A DNA stretch of 64,000 nucleotides from Streptomyces sp. NRRL WC-3742. Lineage in GTDB: Bacteria; Actinomycetota; Actinomycetes; Streptomycetales; Streptomycetaceae. The position numbers and the translations under genes were made by a program. The DNA lies in NCBI RefSeq assembly GCF_000720635.1, contig NZ_JOCF01000004.1, positions 124,001-188,000 on the forward strand, written 5' to 3'. Below the pieces are notes generated by a model. That model worked only from the letters and a program-made list of their open reading frames with translations. It was not told the origin of the DNA and ran no database searches. Positions 32,463 to 40,997 of this stretch are shown here, in pieces (position 1 is the first letter of the stretch; each line of letters opens with the position of its first letter).

Positions 32463-33169
32463 GCGAGGACCTCGGCATCTCCGTCCTGGTCGTCGAGGAC
32501 GACCCGGTGGCCGCCGCCGCCCACACCCTGTACGTGGAGCGCGAACCCGGTTTCCACGCCGCCGGGACGGTGCACAGCTGCGCCGACGCGCTGCGCTTCC
32601 TGGAGCGCGCCCGCGCCGCCGGCCGGCCCGTCGACCTCACCCTCCTCGACCTCTACCTCCCCGACGGCCACGGGCTGCAGCTGTGCCGCACGCTGCGCAC
32701 CGCCGGGCACACCACCGACGTCATCGCCGTGACCTCGGCCCGCGACCTCGTCATGGTCCGCCAGGCCGTCTCCGCCGGGGTCGTGCAGTACCTGCTGAAA
32801 CCGTTCAGCGCCGCGGCCCTGCACGACCGGCTGGAGCGCTACGCCCGCTACCGCGCCAGCCTCGGGCGCACCGGCGAGGCCACCGGACAGGACGAGGTCG
32901 ACCAGGCGCTCGCGCTGCTGCGCACCTCCGAGCGCAGCACCCTGCCCAAGGGGCTGAGCGCCCCCACCCTGGAGAGCGTGGCGGCCGTACTGCGCGAGGC
33001 GGAGACGGGCCTGTCGGCCGCCGCCGCGGGCGCCGCCGCCGGGGTCTCCCGGATCACCGCGCGCCGGTACCTGGAGCACCTGGTGGACACCGGACGGGCG
33101 GTGCGCGAGCCGCAGTACGGCAGCGTCGGGCGGCCGGAGCTGTGCTACCGCTGGACGGGCCGGGCCTGA
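32459..33169 (+). CDS. CitB/DcuR-type response regulator
   Basis: 236-residue regulator. The receiver domain carries VVEDD acidic residues at 11-15, Asp64 in LTLLDLYLPDG, Ser/Thr in VTSARD and Lys in YLLKPFSAAAL. The C-terminal domain (about 160-236) has a winged helix GAAAGVSRITARRYLEHLVDTGRAVREPQYGSVGRPELCYRW, typical of CitB/DcuR. It is expected to activate the divergent dctA when the sensor sees dicarboxylates. Confidence 0.95.
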   Translation: MSEDLGISVLVVEDDPVAAAAHTLYVEREPGFHAAGTVHSCADALRFLERARAAGRPVDLTLLDLYLPDGHGLQLCRTLRTAGHTTDVIAVTSARDLVMVRQAVSAGVVQYLLKPFSAAALHDRLERYARYRASLGRTGEATGQDEVDQALALLRTSERSTLPKGLSAPTLESVAAVLREAETGLSAAAAGAAAGVSRITARRYLEHLVDTGRAVREPQYGSVGRPELCYRWTGRA

Positions 33170-33240
33170 CGGCCCGGCGGGGGCGGCGCCCGGTCGTGGC
33201 CCGCCGCACCTGACGGCCCGCTGGGGGCGGCGCCCGGTCG
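33165..33240. repeat. 32-bp direct repeat after the response regulator
   Basis: 33165-33196 and 33209-33240 match at 30 of 32 positions (starting CCTGACGGCCCG and ending GCGCCCGGTCG), offset by 44 bases. The first copy overlaps the stop codon of the response regulator. Each contains GGGCGGCGCCCGG, a small self-complementary element that could act as a terminator. Confidence 0.7.
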
Positions 33241-33359
33241 CGCCCGGCCGTGTCCTTCCGGGCCGGCGCTCGTTAGGGGACCGGGGGCGTGATGCGGCGA
33301 CGGTTCACCCGCACGGGTGGTTCTACGGGCCCCGGCGCATCCGGGCAGGTCAGGGGCAG

Positions 33360-33378
33360 TAAAGTTAGCCTTACCTAA
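33360..33378. promoter_or_regulatory. iron box (DmdR1/DtxR-type operator) before the diaminobutyrate genes
   Basis: On the minus strand the site reads TTAGGTAAGGCTAACTTTA, which matches the actinobacterial consensus TTAGGTTAGGCTAACCTAA at 16 of 19 positions. It is an AT-rich island in GC-rich sequence, 21 bases before the aminotransferase ATG. Iron-loaded DmdR would repress both genes downstream. Confidence 0.85.
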
Positions 33379-33398
33379 CTTTCATTTGGGGGTCCGCC

Positions 33399-34820
33399 AT
33401 GCCGCTCGCCGCCGTACCCGCCCAGGCCGCCTCCGAGGCCCCCGCCCCGGGAGCACCCGGCCCCGGACCATCCGGCCCCGGCGAGGCCATCCTGCGCCGC
33501 CAGCGCGTGCGCGAGTCCGCCGCCCGCACCTACGCCCGCTCCTTCCCGATCGTCCCCGTCCGCGCCCACGGCATGACCGTCGAGGGCGCCGACGGGCGGC
33601 GCTACCTCGACTGCCTCTCCGGCGCCGGCACCCTCGCCCTCGGCCACAACCACCCCGTCGTGCTGGAGGCGATCCGCCGCACCCTCGACAGCGGAGCCCC
33701 CCTCCACCTCCTCGACCTCGCCACCGCCGAGAAGGACGACTTCACCGGCGCCCTCTTCGAGAGCCTGCCCCCCGCCTTCGCCGCCGATGCCAAGGTCCAC
33801 TTCTGCGGCCCCGCCGGGACGGACGCCGTCGAGGCCGCGCTCAAACTCATGCAGACCGCCACCGGCCGCTCCGGCGCCCTCGCCTTCACCGGCGCCTACC
33901 ACGGCATGACCGCCGGAGCCCTCGCCCTCACCGGCAACGTCGCCGTCAAGGAACCGCTGCCCGGCGGGCGGGACGTCGTGCGCCTGCCCTACCCGTACGG
34001 CTACCGCTGCCCGTTCGGCGTCGGCGGCGAGGCCGGGGCCGAACTCTCCGCCACCTACGTCGAGCGGCTGCTCGACGACCCCTCCGGCGGCGTGGTCACC
34101 CCCGCCGCGATGGTCCTGGAGGCCGTGCAGGGCGAGGGCGGCGTCGTCCCCGCGCCGGACGACTGGCTGCGCGCCATGCGCCGCGTCACCGCCGAGCGCG
34201 GCATCCCGCTGATCGTCGACGAGGTCCAGACCGGCGTCGGACGCACCGGCGCCATGTGGGCCGTCGAGCACAGCGGCATCCTCCCCGACGCGATGGTGCT
34301 CTCCAAGGCCATCGGCGGCAGCCTGCCGCTCGCCGTCGTCGTCTACCGCGAGGACTACGACGGCTGGCTCCCCGGCGCCCACACCGGCACCTTCCGCGGC
34401 AACACCCTCGCCATGGCCGCCGGAGCCGCCACCCTGCGCTATGTCGCCGCGCACTCCCTCGCCGACCGGGCCGCCCTGGTCGGCGCCCGCATGGTCGACC
34501 AACTGTGCGCCCTCGCCAACGAGTTGCCCGTCATCGGGGACGTGCGCGGACGCGGGCTGATGATCGGCGTCGAACTCGTCGACCCCGCCGCCGAACCCGA
34601 CGCCTGCGGAGCCCGGCCCGCCGACCCGGCGCTGGCCGTGCGGGTGCGCGAAGCCTGCCTGGCGCGCGGACTGATCGTCGAACTCGGCGGCCGGCACGAC
34701 GCCGTGTTGCGGCTGCTGCCCCCGCTCACCATCACCGACGAGCAGGCCCGGGCGGTCCTCGACCGGCTCGCCGACGCCATCGCGGCAGCCTCCCTCGGGA
34801 CGGCCGGAGACGCACGGTGA
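33399..34820 (+). CDS. diaminobutyrate--2-oxoglutarate aminotransferase
   Basis: 473-residue class III PLP aminotransferase that makes L-2,4-diaminobutyrate from aspartate semialdehyde and glutamate. Key segments are CLSGAGTLALGHNHPVV, FCGPAGTDAVEAALKLM, AYHGMTAGALALTGN, LEAVQGEGGVVPAP, DEVQTGVGRTGAMWAVE and the PLP lysine in LSKAIGGSLP (Lys303). ATG 33399 has GGGGG 7 bases upstream. It overlaps the decarboxylase by 4 bases (GTGA) and follows an iron box, so it supplies 1,3-diaminopropane-type precursors for a siderophore rather than ectoine; no ectABC partners are present. Confidence 0.92.
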   Translation: MPLAAVPAQAASEAPAPGAPGPGPSGPGEAILRRQRVRESAARTYARSFPIVPVRAHGMTVEGADGRRYLDCLSGAGTLALGHNHPVVLEAIRRTLDSGAPLHLLDLATAEKDDFTGALFESLPPAFAADAKVHFCGPAGTDAVEAALKLMQTATGRSGALAFTGAYHGMTAGALALTGNVAVKEPLPGGRDVVRLPYPYGYRCPFGVGGEAGAELSATYVERLLDDPSGGVVTPAAMVLEAVQGEGGVVPAPDDWLRAMRRVTAERGIPLIVDEVQTGVGRTGAMWAVEHSGILPDAMVLSKAIGGSLPLAVVVYREDYDGWLPGAHTGTFRGNTLAMAAGAATLRYVAAHSLADRAALVGARMVDQLCALANELPVIGDVRGRGLMIGVELVDPAAEPDACGARPADPALAVRVREACLARGLIVELGGRHDAVLRLLPPLTITDEQARAVLDRLADAIAAASLGTAGDAR

Positions 34821-36349
34821 CCGGCGCCCTGCCCGAACTGCCCGGCGAGGACGCCCCGTTGGATGCCCTCGCCGGCGGAGCGGGCGGGCCGGGCGCGCTC
34901 GCCCCGCTGCTCGCCACCGTCCTCGACGCGCTGGAGACCGGCATCGCCCTGCGCTCCGGACCGCTGCCCGCCGGCAGCCCCGCCGAGATCTCCGCACTCG
35001 TCACCGATGCGCTCACCGATGCCGATACCGGTACCGGCGCCGGTACCGGTGAGGGCGGTCGCGGCGCGCTCGCCCGGCTCACCGAACTCCTCGCCTACGG
35101 CGCCGCCGACCCCGCCGACCCCGCCTGCGCCGCCCACCTGCACTGCCCGCCGCTGGCCGTCGCCGCCGCCGCCGACCTCGCCGTCAGCGCCCTCAACCCC
35201 TCCCAGGACTCCTGGGACCAGGCGCCCGCCGCCACCGCCCTCGAGACCGCGCTCCTGGCCGAACTCGCCGAACTCGTCGGCTACGACCCTGCGCGCTCCG
35301 CAGGCGTCCTCACCTCCGGCGGCACCGAGTCCAACCTCATGGGGCTGATGCTCGCGCGGGACCAGAAGCTCGACGGCATCGTCGAACTGGACGGCCTTCC
35401 GGCGGGCGTGCGGCCCTGCATCCTCGCCTCCGAGGCCGCCCACTTCTCCGTCCAGCGCTCCGCCGCCCTGCTCGGGCTCGGCGAGCGCGCCGTCGTCCCC
35501 GTCCCCGTCGACTCCGAACTACGCATGCGCGAGGACGAGTTGGAACGCGCCATGGCCGAGGCCAGCTGGGCCGGGCGCACCCCGATCGCCGTCGTCGCCA
35601 CCGCCGGGACCACCGACACCGGCGCCGTCGACCCGCTGCACGCCGCCGCCGAACTCGCCGGACGCTACGGCGCCTGGCTGCACGTCGACGCCGCGTACGG
35701 GGGCGGGGCGCTGCTGTCCGACCGGCTCGCGCCGCTGCTCGACGGCATCGCCCGCGCCGACTCCGTCTCCCTCGACTGGCACAAGCTCGGCTGGCAGCCG
35801 GCCGCCGCCGGGGTGTTCCTCGTCCGGCGCGCCGAGACCTACGTCTCCCTCGCCCGGCGGGCCGAGTACCTCAACCCCGTCGACGACGAGCAGGCCGGCT
35901 ACCCCAGCCTGCTGGGCCGCTCGCTGCGCACCACGCGGCGGGCCGACGCCTTCAAACTCGCCGTCACCCTGCGCACCCTGGGGCGCGACGGGCTCGGGCG
36001 GCTGGTCGACGCCTGCCACGACCTCGCGCTCGCCGCCGCCGGGGCCGTCCGCGCCGAGCCGCTGCTCGAACTGCACGCCGAGCCGGTGCTCACCGCGCTG
36101 CTCTTCCGCTACCGGCCGCCGGGCCTGGGGGCGGAGGAGACCGACGAACTCAACGGGCGGCTGCGGCGGTTGCTGCTGCGGTCGGGGCGGGCGGTGGTCG
36201 GGCGCACCGAACTGCCGGGGGAGGGGCCGGGGCGGGTGCGGCTCAAGCTGACGCTGCTCAACCCGCACACGACGGTGGGTGAGGTGGAGGCGCTGCTGCG
36301 GGAGGTGGTGGGGGCGGGGCGCAGGGTCGCGGGGGAGCGGGCGGGCTGA
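34817..36349 (+). CDS. PLP-dependent L-2,4-diaminobutyrate decarboxylase
   Basis: 510-residue group II decarboxylase. TSGGTESNLMGLMLARD marks the PLP phosphate site, HVDAAYGGGALLS carries the Asp that pairs with the pyridine ring, and SLDWHKLGWQP holds the Schiff-base lysine (Lys323). With the preceding aminotransferase this is the standard two-gene route from aspartate semialdehyde to 1,3-diaminopropane used in rhizobactin- and schizokinen-like hydroxamate siderophores. A repeat-rich insert, DADTGTGAGTGEGG, lies at residues 68-81. The operon ends here: the next gene is convergent and no IucA/IucC synthetase follows. Confidence 0.9.
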   Translation: MTGALPELPGEDAPLDALAGGAGGPGALAPLLATVLDALETGIALRSGPLPAGSPAEISALVTDALTDADTGTGAGTGEGGRGALARLTELLAYGAADPADPACAAHLHCPPLAVAAAADLAVSALNPSQDSWDQAPAATALETALLAELAELVGYDPARSAGVLTSGGTESNLMGLMLARDQKLDGIVELDGLPAGVRPCILASEAAHFSVQRSAALLGLGERAVVPVPVDSELRMREDELERAMAEASWAGRTPIAVVATAGTTDTGAVDPLHAAAELAGRYGAWLHVDAAYGGGALLSDRLAPLLDGIARADSVSLDWHKLGWQPAAAGVFLVRRAETYVSLARRAEYLNPVDDEQAGYPSLLGRSLRTTRRADAFKLAVTLRTLGRDGLGRLVDACHDLALAAAGAVRAEPLLELHAEPVLTALLFRYRPPGLGAEETDELNGRLRRLLLRSGRAVVGRTELPGEGPGRVRLKLTLLNPHTTVGEVEALLREVVGAGRRVAGERAG

Positions 36350-36360
36350 TCCCGGTCGCT

Positions 36361-37164
36361 TCAGCCGGCCGTCAGGACGGCGCGGGTGAGCTCCCAGGTG
36401 GCCGGGTCGGCGGCGACCAGGAGGCCGTCCTCGCAGCCGGGCGCCTCGGGGCGGTACGGCGTGCCGTCCAGGCGGGCGGAGACGCCGCCGGCCTCGGTGA
36501 CCAGCAGGGAGCCGGGCGCGTGGTCCCAGGGGAGGGTGCGCCAGTAGAAGATGAAGTCGAACCGGCCGTTCGCGACCTCCGGGTACTCGACGCCGGCGGC
36601 GCTGAGGCCGGGGTCGATCTCGCCGAACACCTCGCAGTTGGCCTCCAGGCGGTGGCGGTGCTGCGGGGCGAGGAAGCGGCTCTTGAGGACGCCGGTGAGC
36701 TCGGCCGCGTCGGCCGGCGCGGCCGGACGGGTGAGGCGCTCGCCGTCGCGCCAGGCGCCGGAGCCGAGTTCGGCGGTGTACGCGGTCGCGGTCTCCGGCT
36801 GCCAGATCCAGGAGGCGACGGTGCGGCCGCCTCGGACCAGCGAGCACATCACGGCGTACTCGGGGCGACCGGCGACGAAGTTGGACGTGCCGTCCACCGG
36901 GTCGACCAGCCAGACGGCGGGCTCGGAGCGCAGGGCCTCGGTGAGGGAGGGGTCGGCGGCCACGGCCTCCTCGCCGACCACCGGGACGGGCAGTAGCTCG
37001 CGCAGCCGCCGGGAGATGATCGCCTCGGCCTCGCGGTCGGCGACCGTCACCAGCTCGCCGGGCGCCTTCTCCATCACCTCGCCCGCCGCCAGCGCGCGGA
37101 AGCGCGGCTCCACGACCTCGGCCGACGCCTCGGCGAGTATCTCCGCCACCTTGTCCATCAGCAC
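36361..37164 (-). CDS. inositol monophosphatase family phosphatase
   Basis: 267-residue Mg-dependent phosphatase of the IMPase/FBPase/CysQ fold. Metal ligands appear in VGEEAVAADP and in WLVDPVDGTSNFVAGRPEYAV (DPVDGT motif), and the C-terminal WDHAPGSLLVTEAGG supplies the third Asp. Substrate may be inositol, histidinol or sugar phosphate. GTG 37164 has AAGGGAG 7 bases upstream; ATG 37158 is an alternative. It converges on the decarboxylase with 11 bases between stops. Confidence 0.92.
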   Translation of the reverse strand: MLMDKVAEILAEASAEVVEPRFRALAAGEVMEKAPGELVTVADREAEAIISRRLRELLPVPVVGEEAVAADPSLTEALRSEPAVWLVDPVDGTSNFVAGRPEYAVMCSLVRGGRTVASWIWQPETATAYTAELGSGAWRDGERLTRPAAPADAAELTGVLKSRFLAPQHRHRLEANCEVFGEIDPGLSAAGVEYPEVANGRFDFIFYWRTLPWDHAPGSLLVTEAGGVSARLDGTPYRPEAPGCEDGLLVAADPATWELTRAVLTAG

Positions 37165-37210
37165 GCTCGTGCTCCCTTCACCGGGTACCACTGTCCCACG
37201 AGCGGGAGGA

Positions 37211-37284
37211 GGGGGAGTGGGCGGAGGGATAACAGATGTCAGCGAACAGATGATGAAATCTGTTCGCTGACATCTGTTATCCGG
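37211..37284. terminator. palindromic element copy 6, identical to copy 5 over 74 bp
   Basis: Arms 37227-37251 and 37258-37282 form a perfect 25-bp stem with loop GATGAA; 74 bases are identical to 29112-29185. Here it lies between two minus-strand genes, 3' of the FecE-type ATPase stop (37341) and 5' of the phosphatase. After it, CTGTCCGCTGAAC-type words repeat twice to about 37325. Confidence 0.88.
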
Positions 37285-37340
37285 TATTTGAACTCTGTCC
37301 GCTGAACTTCGTCCGCTGAACCCTGTGAGGCCGTCGGGGG

Positions 37341-38237
37341 TCAGGCGGTGGCCGCGCGCACGCGCGCCCTGGGCACCACCAGCGGGGTCCCGGTCTCGGG
37401 GTCGGGCACCACCCGGCACGGCACGCCGAACACGGCCTCGACGAGGTCGGCCGTCAGCACCTCGGAGGGCGGCCCGGCGGCGGCGAGGCGGCCGTCCTTG
37501 AGCACCACCAGGTGGTCGGCGTAGCGGGCGGCCTGCCCGAGGTCGTGCAGCACCATGACGACGGTGCGCCCGGCCTCGGTGTGCAGGTCGGAGACCAGGT
37601 CGAGGACGTCCAGCTGGTGGCGCAGGTCGAGGAAGGTGGTCGGCTCGTCGAGCAGCAGCAGGTCGGTCTGCTGGGCGAGCGCGAGCGCGATCCAGACCCG
37701 CTGGCGCTGCCCGCCGGAGAGCCGGTCGACCTGCCGGTCGCGCAGTTCGGCGGTGCCGGTGCGCTCCAGCGCCTCCTCGACGGCCTCCTGGTCGGCCCGG
37801 GACCAGGGGGTGAGCAGCCGCTGGTGCGGGTAGCGCCCCAGGCGCACCAGTGCCTCGACTGTCACCGCCTCGGGGGTGACCGGCTGCTGCGGCAACAGGC
37901 CCATCCGCTTGGCGAGTTCGCGGGCCGGCATCCGGTGGATGTCCGCGCCGTCCAGGGTGACGGTGCCCTTCGCCGGGCCGAGGAGGCGCACGAGCCCGCG
38001 CAGCAGCGTGGACTTGCCGCAGGCGTTCGGGCCGACGATCGCGGTGACGGCGCCGCCGGGCAGCTCGAGGTCCAGCCCCTCGACGATCGTCCGGTCGCCG
38101 TAGCGCAGCCCGAGACCCCGGGTGGCGAGCCGGTTCTGCGCGGGAGGAGTCTGCGCGGAAGCGGAAGGGGTCTGCGCGGAGGCGGAAGGGGTCTGCGCGG
38201 AGGCGGAAGGGGTCTGCGCGGAGGCGGGGGGCGTCAT
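37341..38237 (-). CDS. iron-siderophore ABC transporter ATPase (FecE/FepC-like)
   Basis: 298-residue ATPase. Walker A GPNACGKSTLLRGL, Q-loop LLPQQPVTPEAVTV, signature RLSGGQRQRVWIALALAQ and Walker B LLLLDEPTTFLDLRHQ with the HDLGQAARYADH switch are diagnostic of FecE/FhuC-type siderophore importers. The N-terminal 30 residues are a SAQTPSA tandem repeat. GAGGAG lies 7 bases before the ATG. Its start shares one base with the permease stop (TGATG), so it is the third gene of an iron-regulated importer operon. Confidence 0.95.
   Translation of the reverse strand: MTPPASAQTPSASAQTPSASAQTPSASAQTPPAQNRLATRGLGLRYGDRTIVEGLDLELPGGAVTAIVGPNACGKSTLLRGLVRLLGPAKGTVTLDGADIHRMPARELAKRMGLLPQQPVTPEAVTVEALVRLGRYPHQRLLTPWSRADQEAVEEALERTGTAELRDRQVDRLSGGQRQRVWIALALAQQTDLLLLDEPTTFLDLRHQLDVLDLVSDLHTEAGRTVVMVLHDLGQAARYADHLVVLKDGRLAAAGPPSEVLTADLVEAVFGVPCRVVPDPETGTPLVVPRARVRAATA
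38149..38232. repeat. four tandem 21-bp repeats inside the ATPase gene
   Basis: Units of GTCTGCGCGGAGGCGGAAGG plus G start at 38149, 38170, 38191 and 38212; the first has one change and the last is degraded. They keep the frame and encode SAQTPSA repeats in a disordered N-terminal tail, before the ATPase core. Confidence 0.9.
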
Positions 38238-39268
38238 CAGCTGCTCCTCTGGGGAAGCCGGCCCTGGCGGATCATCAGCACCAGGAGCAAGGGCGCGCCG
38301 AGGGTGGCGGTGACGGCACCGACCGGCAGCCCGTGGACGGGGATCACGTGCAGGACGAGGAGGTCGGCGCCCAGCAGCAGTACGGCGCCGGTGAGCGCGG
38401 TGAGGCCGAGCGTGCCGGGGGTGGGCGGCCCGGCGAGCAGACGGACGAGGTGGGGGACGGCGAGCGCCACGAAGGCGACCGGTCCGGTGAGTGCGGCGGC
38501 CAGCGAGGCGAGGGCGATGGTGAGCAGCAGCAGCCGCAGGCGGTCCCGGGCGGGGTCGAGGCCGAGGCCCCCGGCGGAGTCGTCGCCGAGGTCGAGGACG
38601 GCGATACGCCGCTGGCACAGCAGCGCGACGACCGCGCACACGGCGATGGCGCCGCCGCCGATCCACACCTCCGTCCAGTTGCGTCCGTAGAGGGAGCCGG
38701 TGGTCCACTGCATCGCGGAGGAGGCCAGCTCCGCCGGGAACCGTACGATCATCAGGTTCACGGCGGCGGCGAGGCCCTGCTGCACCGCCAGGCCCACCAG
38801 CACCAGCCGGGTGACGGCCATCTTCGAGCGCCAGGCGAAGGCGCCGAGCAGCAGCGCCGCCAGCAGCCCGCCGCCGACGGCGGCCAGCGGGATGAACTGG
38901 TGGGAGGCGCCGGTGGCGAGCATCAGCACCGCCCCGAAGGAGGCGCCGCCGGTGATGCCGATGGTGTCGGGGGCGGCCAGCGGGTTGCGGAAGAGCCGCT
39001 GCAGCATCGAGCCCGCCACGGCCAGCGCGGCGCCGGCGATCAGTGCCGAGACCACGCGCGGCGCCCGGAACTGCTGCACCACCAGGACGTCGCCGCCCGC
39101 GCCCTGGCCGAACAGGGCGCGCAGCGCGTCCCAGTAGGGGATGTCGACCTGGCCGGTGCCGAGCGCGACGCCGGTCAGCAGGACGAGGAGGGCGGCGGCC
39201 AGCAGCGACCAGGCGGCCGTACGGGCCCGGCGGCGGGTGATCGCGCTCATCGGCGCGGGGGTGCTCAT
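38237..39268 (-). CDS. iron-siderophore ABC permease (FecD/FepG-like)
   Basis: 343-residue FecCD-family permease with about nine to ten transmembrane helices. Typical motifs are FRAPRVVSALIAGAALAVAGSMLQRLFRNPLAAPDTIGI, the ATPase-docking loop and GPVAFVALAVPHLVRLLAG, and the ending IPVHGLPVGAVTATLGAPLLLVLM. The ATG overlaps the preceding permease by 4 bases. With its partner it forms the heterodimeric channel; the binding protein is missing from the operon. Confidence 0.94.
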   Translation of the reverse strand: MSTPAPMSAITRRRARTAAWSLLAAALLVLLTGVALGTGQVDIPYWDALRALFGQGAGGDVLVVQQFRAPRVVSALIAGAALAVAGSMLQRLFRNPLAAPDTIGITGGASFGAVLMLATGASHQFIPLAAVGGGLLAALLLGAFAWRSKMAVTRLVLVGLAVQQGLAAAVNLMIVRFPAELASSAMQWTTGSLYGRNWTEVWIGGGAIAVCAVVALLCQRRIAVLDLGDDSAGGLGLDPARDRLRLLLLTIALASLAAALTGPVAFVALAVPHLVRLLAGPPTPGTLGLTALTGAVLLLGADLLVLHVIPVHGLPVGAVTATLGAPLLLVLMIRQGRLPQRSS

Positions 39269-40299
39269 CGGGCCACCTTCCGGGCCAGTACGGCGAGCAG
39301 CGGGGCACCGAGGAAGGCGGTGACGATGCCGACCTCGATCTCGGAGGGCCGCACCACCAGCCGGCCCAGGATGTCGGCGGTGAGCAGCAGCAGCGGGCCG
39401 GCGACCAGGCAGCCGGGCACCAGCCAGCGGTGGTCGTTGCCGAGCAGCGGGCGGACGAGGTGAGGGGCCGCCAGTCCGATGAACGCCACCGGGCCGGCGA
39501 CGGCGACGGCGCTGCCCGCGAGCAGCACGACGGCCAGCCCGCCGGCCAGGCGGATGCGGGCCACGGGCACGCCCAGGGACTGCGCGGCCTCGTCGCCCAG
39601 GGCGAGCGCGTTGAGCGCGGGCGCGACGAGGAAGGCCGTCAGCAGCCCGAGGGCGAGGAAGGGCAGCACGGGGGTGAGGGTGTCCAGGTGGCGCCCGGCG
39701 ACGGAGCCGGCCAGCCAGAACCGGGCCTCGTCCAGGGTGCGGTTGCTGGCCAGCATCAGGGAGGAGGTCCAGGAGGAGAACACCACCGTGAGCACGGTGC
39801 CGCCGAGCGCGAGACGCACCGGGTCCAGCTGCCCGCCGCGCCGCGAGATGGCGTACGCGGTGACGGCGGCGACGGCCGCGCCGGCGAAGGCGAACCAGAC
39901 GTACTGCACCGGACGGGTGAGGTCCAGGATGTAGATCGCGGCGACCACGGCGAGGCTCGCGCCGGCGTTGATGCCGAGGGTGACGGGGGAGGCCAGCGGG
40001 TTGCGGGTCACGCCCTGGGCGAGCACCCCGGCGACGCCGAGGGCCGCGCCGACGGCGAGTCCGATGACGGTGCGCGGGACGCGAAGGCCCGTCACCACGT
40101 CGGCGTCGCCGCCGTGGGCGGAGCCGGTGAGGGCGTCGAGGACGGTGCCCAGCGGGATGGACCGGGAGCCGAGCGCGAGGCTCAGCGCGGCGCACAGCAC
40201 CAGGGCACACAGCCCGGCGGCCAGCAGCAGGGGCCGCCTGGCCGCCGAGGAACGGGGGGTCGCCGGGGCAGTGGGGCCCGGCGGTTCGGTTCTCAGCAC
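39265..40299 (-). CDS. iron-siderophore ABC permease (FecC/FepD-like)
   Basis: 344-residue FecCD-family permease with the expected repeats LRVPRTVIGLAVGAALGVAGVLAQGVTRNPLASPVTLGI and GPVAFIGLAAPHLVRPLLG. GTG 40299 is the only good start. A promoter -10 lies at 40308-40313, which puts the transcript start at the GTG or a few bases before, so translation may be leaderless. It is the first gene of the importer operon. Confidence 0.92.
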   Translation of the reverse strand: MLRTEPPGPTAPATPRSSAARRPLLLAAGLCALVLCAALSLALGSRSIPLGTVLDALTGSAHGGDADVVTGLRVPRTVIGLAVGAALGVAGVLAQGVTRNPLASPVTLGINAGASLAVVAAIYILDLTRPVQYVWFAFAGAAVAAVTAYAISRRGGQLDPVRLALGGTVLTVVFSSWTSSLMLASNRTLDEARFWLAGSVAGRHLDTLTPVLPFLALGLLTAFLVAPALNALALGDEAAQSLGVPVARIRLAGGLAVVLLAGSAVAVAGPVAFIGLAAPHLVRPLLGNDHRWLVPGCLVAGPLLLLTADILGRLVVRPSEIEVGIVTAFLGAPLLAVLARKVAR

Positions 40300-40307
40300 G
40301 AAGCGAC

Positions 40308-40338
40308 ATCTTAGGTTAGCTTTTCCTAACTACGTCAA
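40308..40338 (-). promoter_or_regulatory. iron box and promoter of the siderophore importer
   Basis: The box TTAGGTTAGCTTTTCCTAA (40311-40329) matches the DmdR/DtxR consensus at 15 of 19 positions. On the minus strand TTGACG (40338-40333) and TAAGAT (40313-40308) are spaced by 19 bases with the box between them and over the -10. Repression under iron sufficiency is the expected outcome. Confidence 0.85.
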
Positions 40339-40429
40339 ACGGTGTGCTGCCGGGCCGACCGTGCCGACCGTGCTGACCGGGCCGTCACGGCCTGTCCGAC
40401 TGTCAGAGGCATGCGCTAGCGTCGCGCGC

Positions 40430-40831
40430 ATGATCGATGCGACGACGCGGGTCCGGATCGCCCGCCCCTCCCGGGACCTCGCGGCCGCCGAGCGCTTCTA
40501 CGCCGACGGCCTCGGGCTCGACGTGCTGTGGCGCACCACCGAGCGCGTCCCCGGTCACCACGACCTGCTGATGGTCGGTCCGCCCGGCGGCGCCTGGCAC
40601 TTCGAGCTGACGCACGACCCCGAACACCCGCTGGAGCCGACCCCGACCGTCGACGACCTCTTCGTCGTCTACCTCGGCGCGCCCGTCGACGACGCCCTCG
40701 TCGCCCGGCTGGAGGCGGTTGGCGGCACCCGGGTCGGCTCCCACAACCCGTACTGGGACGAGTTCGGCGTGACGATATCCGACCCGGACGGCTACCGGCT
40801 GGTGCTCTGCTCCCGCGCCTGGGGCGCCTGA
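40430..40831 (+). CDS. VOC-superfamily protein (glyoxalase/bleomycin-resistance-like)
   Basis: 133-residue VOC protein with two beta-alpha-beta-beta-beta modules: VRIARPSRDLAAAERFYADGLGLDVLW and SHNPYWDEFGVTISDPDGYRLVLC. Metal ligands could be the His in HHDLLM or WHFELTHD and the Glu in the second module. Substrate unknown; it may be a small dioxygenase or a binding protein. The leader is short, with no clear ribosome site. Confidence 0.88.
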   Translation: MIDATTRVRIARPSRDLAAAERFYADGLGLDVLWRTTERVPGHHDLLMVGPPGGAWHFELTHDPEHPLEPTPTVDDLFVVYLGAPVDDALVARLEAVGGTRVGSHNPYWDEFGVTISDPDGYRLVLCSRAWGA

Positions 40832-40938
40832 GCAGCCGCCCGATCCGCCCGTGCGACGGCCCGTCGCGGCGGTGTGTGACAGCTCTGCAACACTCAACCA
40901 CCGGCCCCGACGCGGCCGCTGAGGCCGCGAAACCCTCT

Positions 40939-40953
40939 GGCACACTGTGTGCC
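40939..40953. promoter_or_regulatory. palindrome upstream of the Ser/Thr kinase
   Basis: GGCACAC-T-GTGTGCC is a perfect 7-bp dyad around one base, 45 bases before the kinase ATG. It is a likely operator, but the cognate regulator is not identifiable. The AT-rich run TGTGACAGCTCTGCAACACT lies 70 bases further upstream. Confidence 0.5.
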
Positions 40954-40997
40954 GACGACCTGCCGGGTCGGGGCATGACACAAACGGGGGTAGGGGC

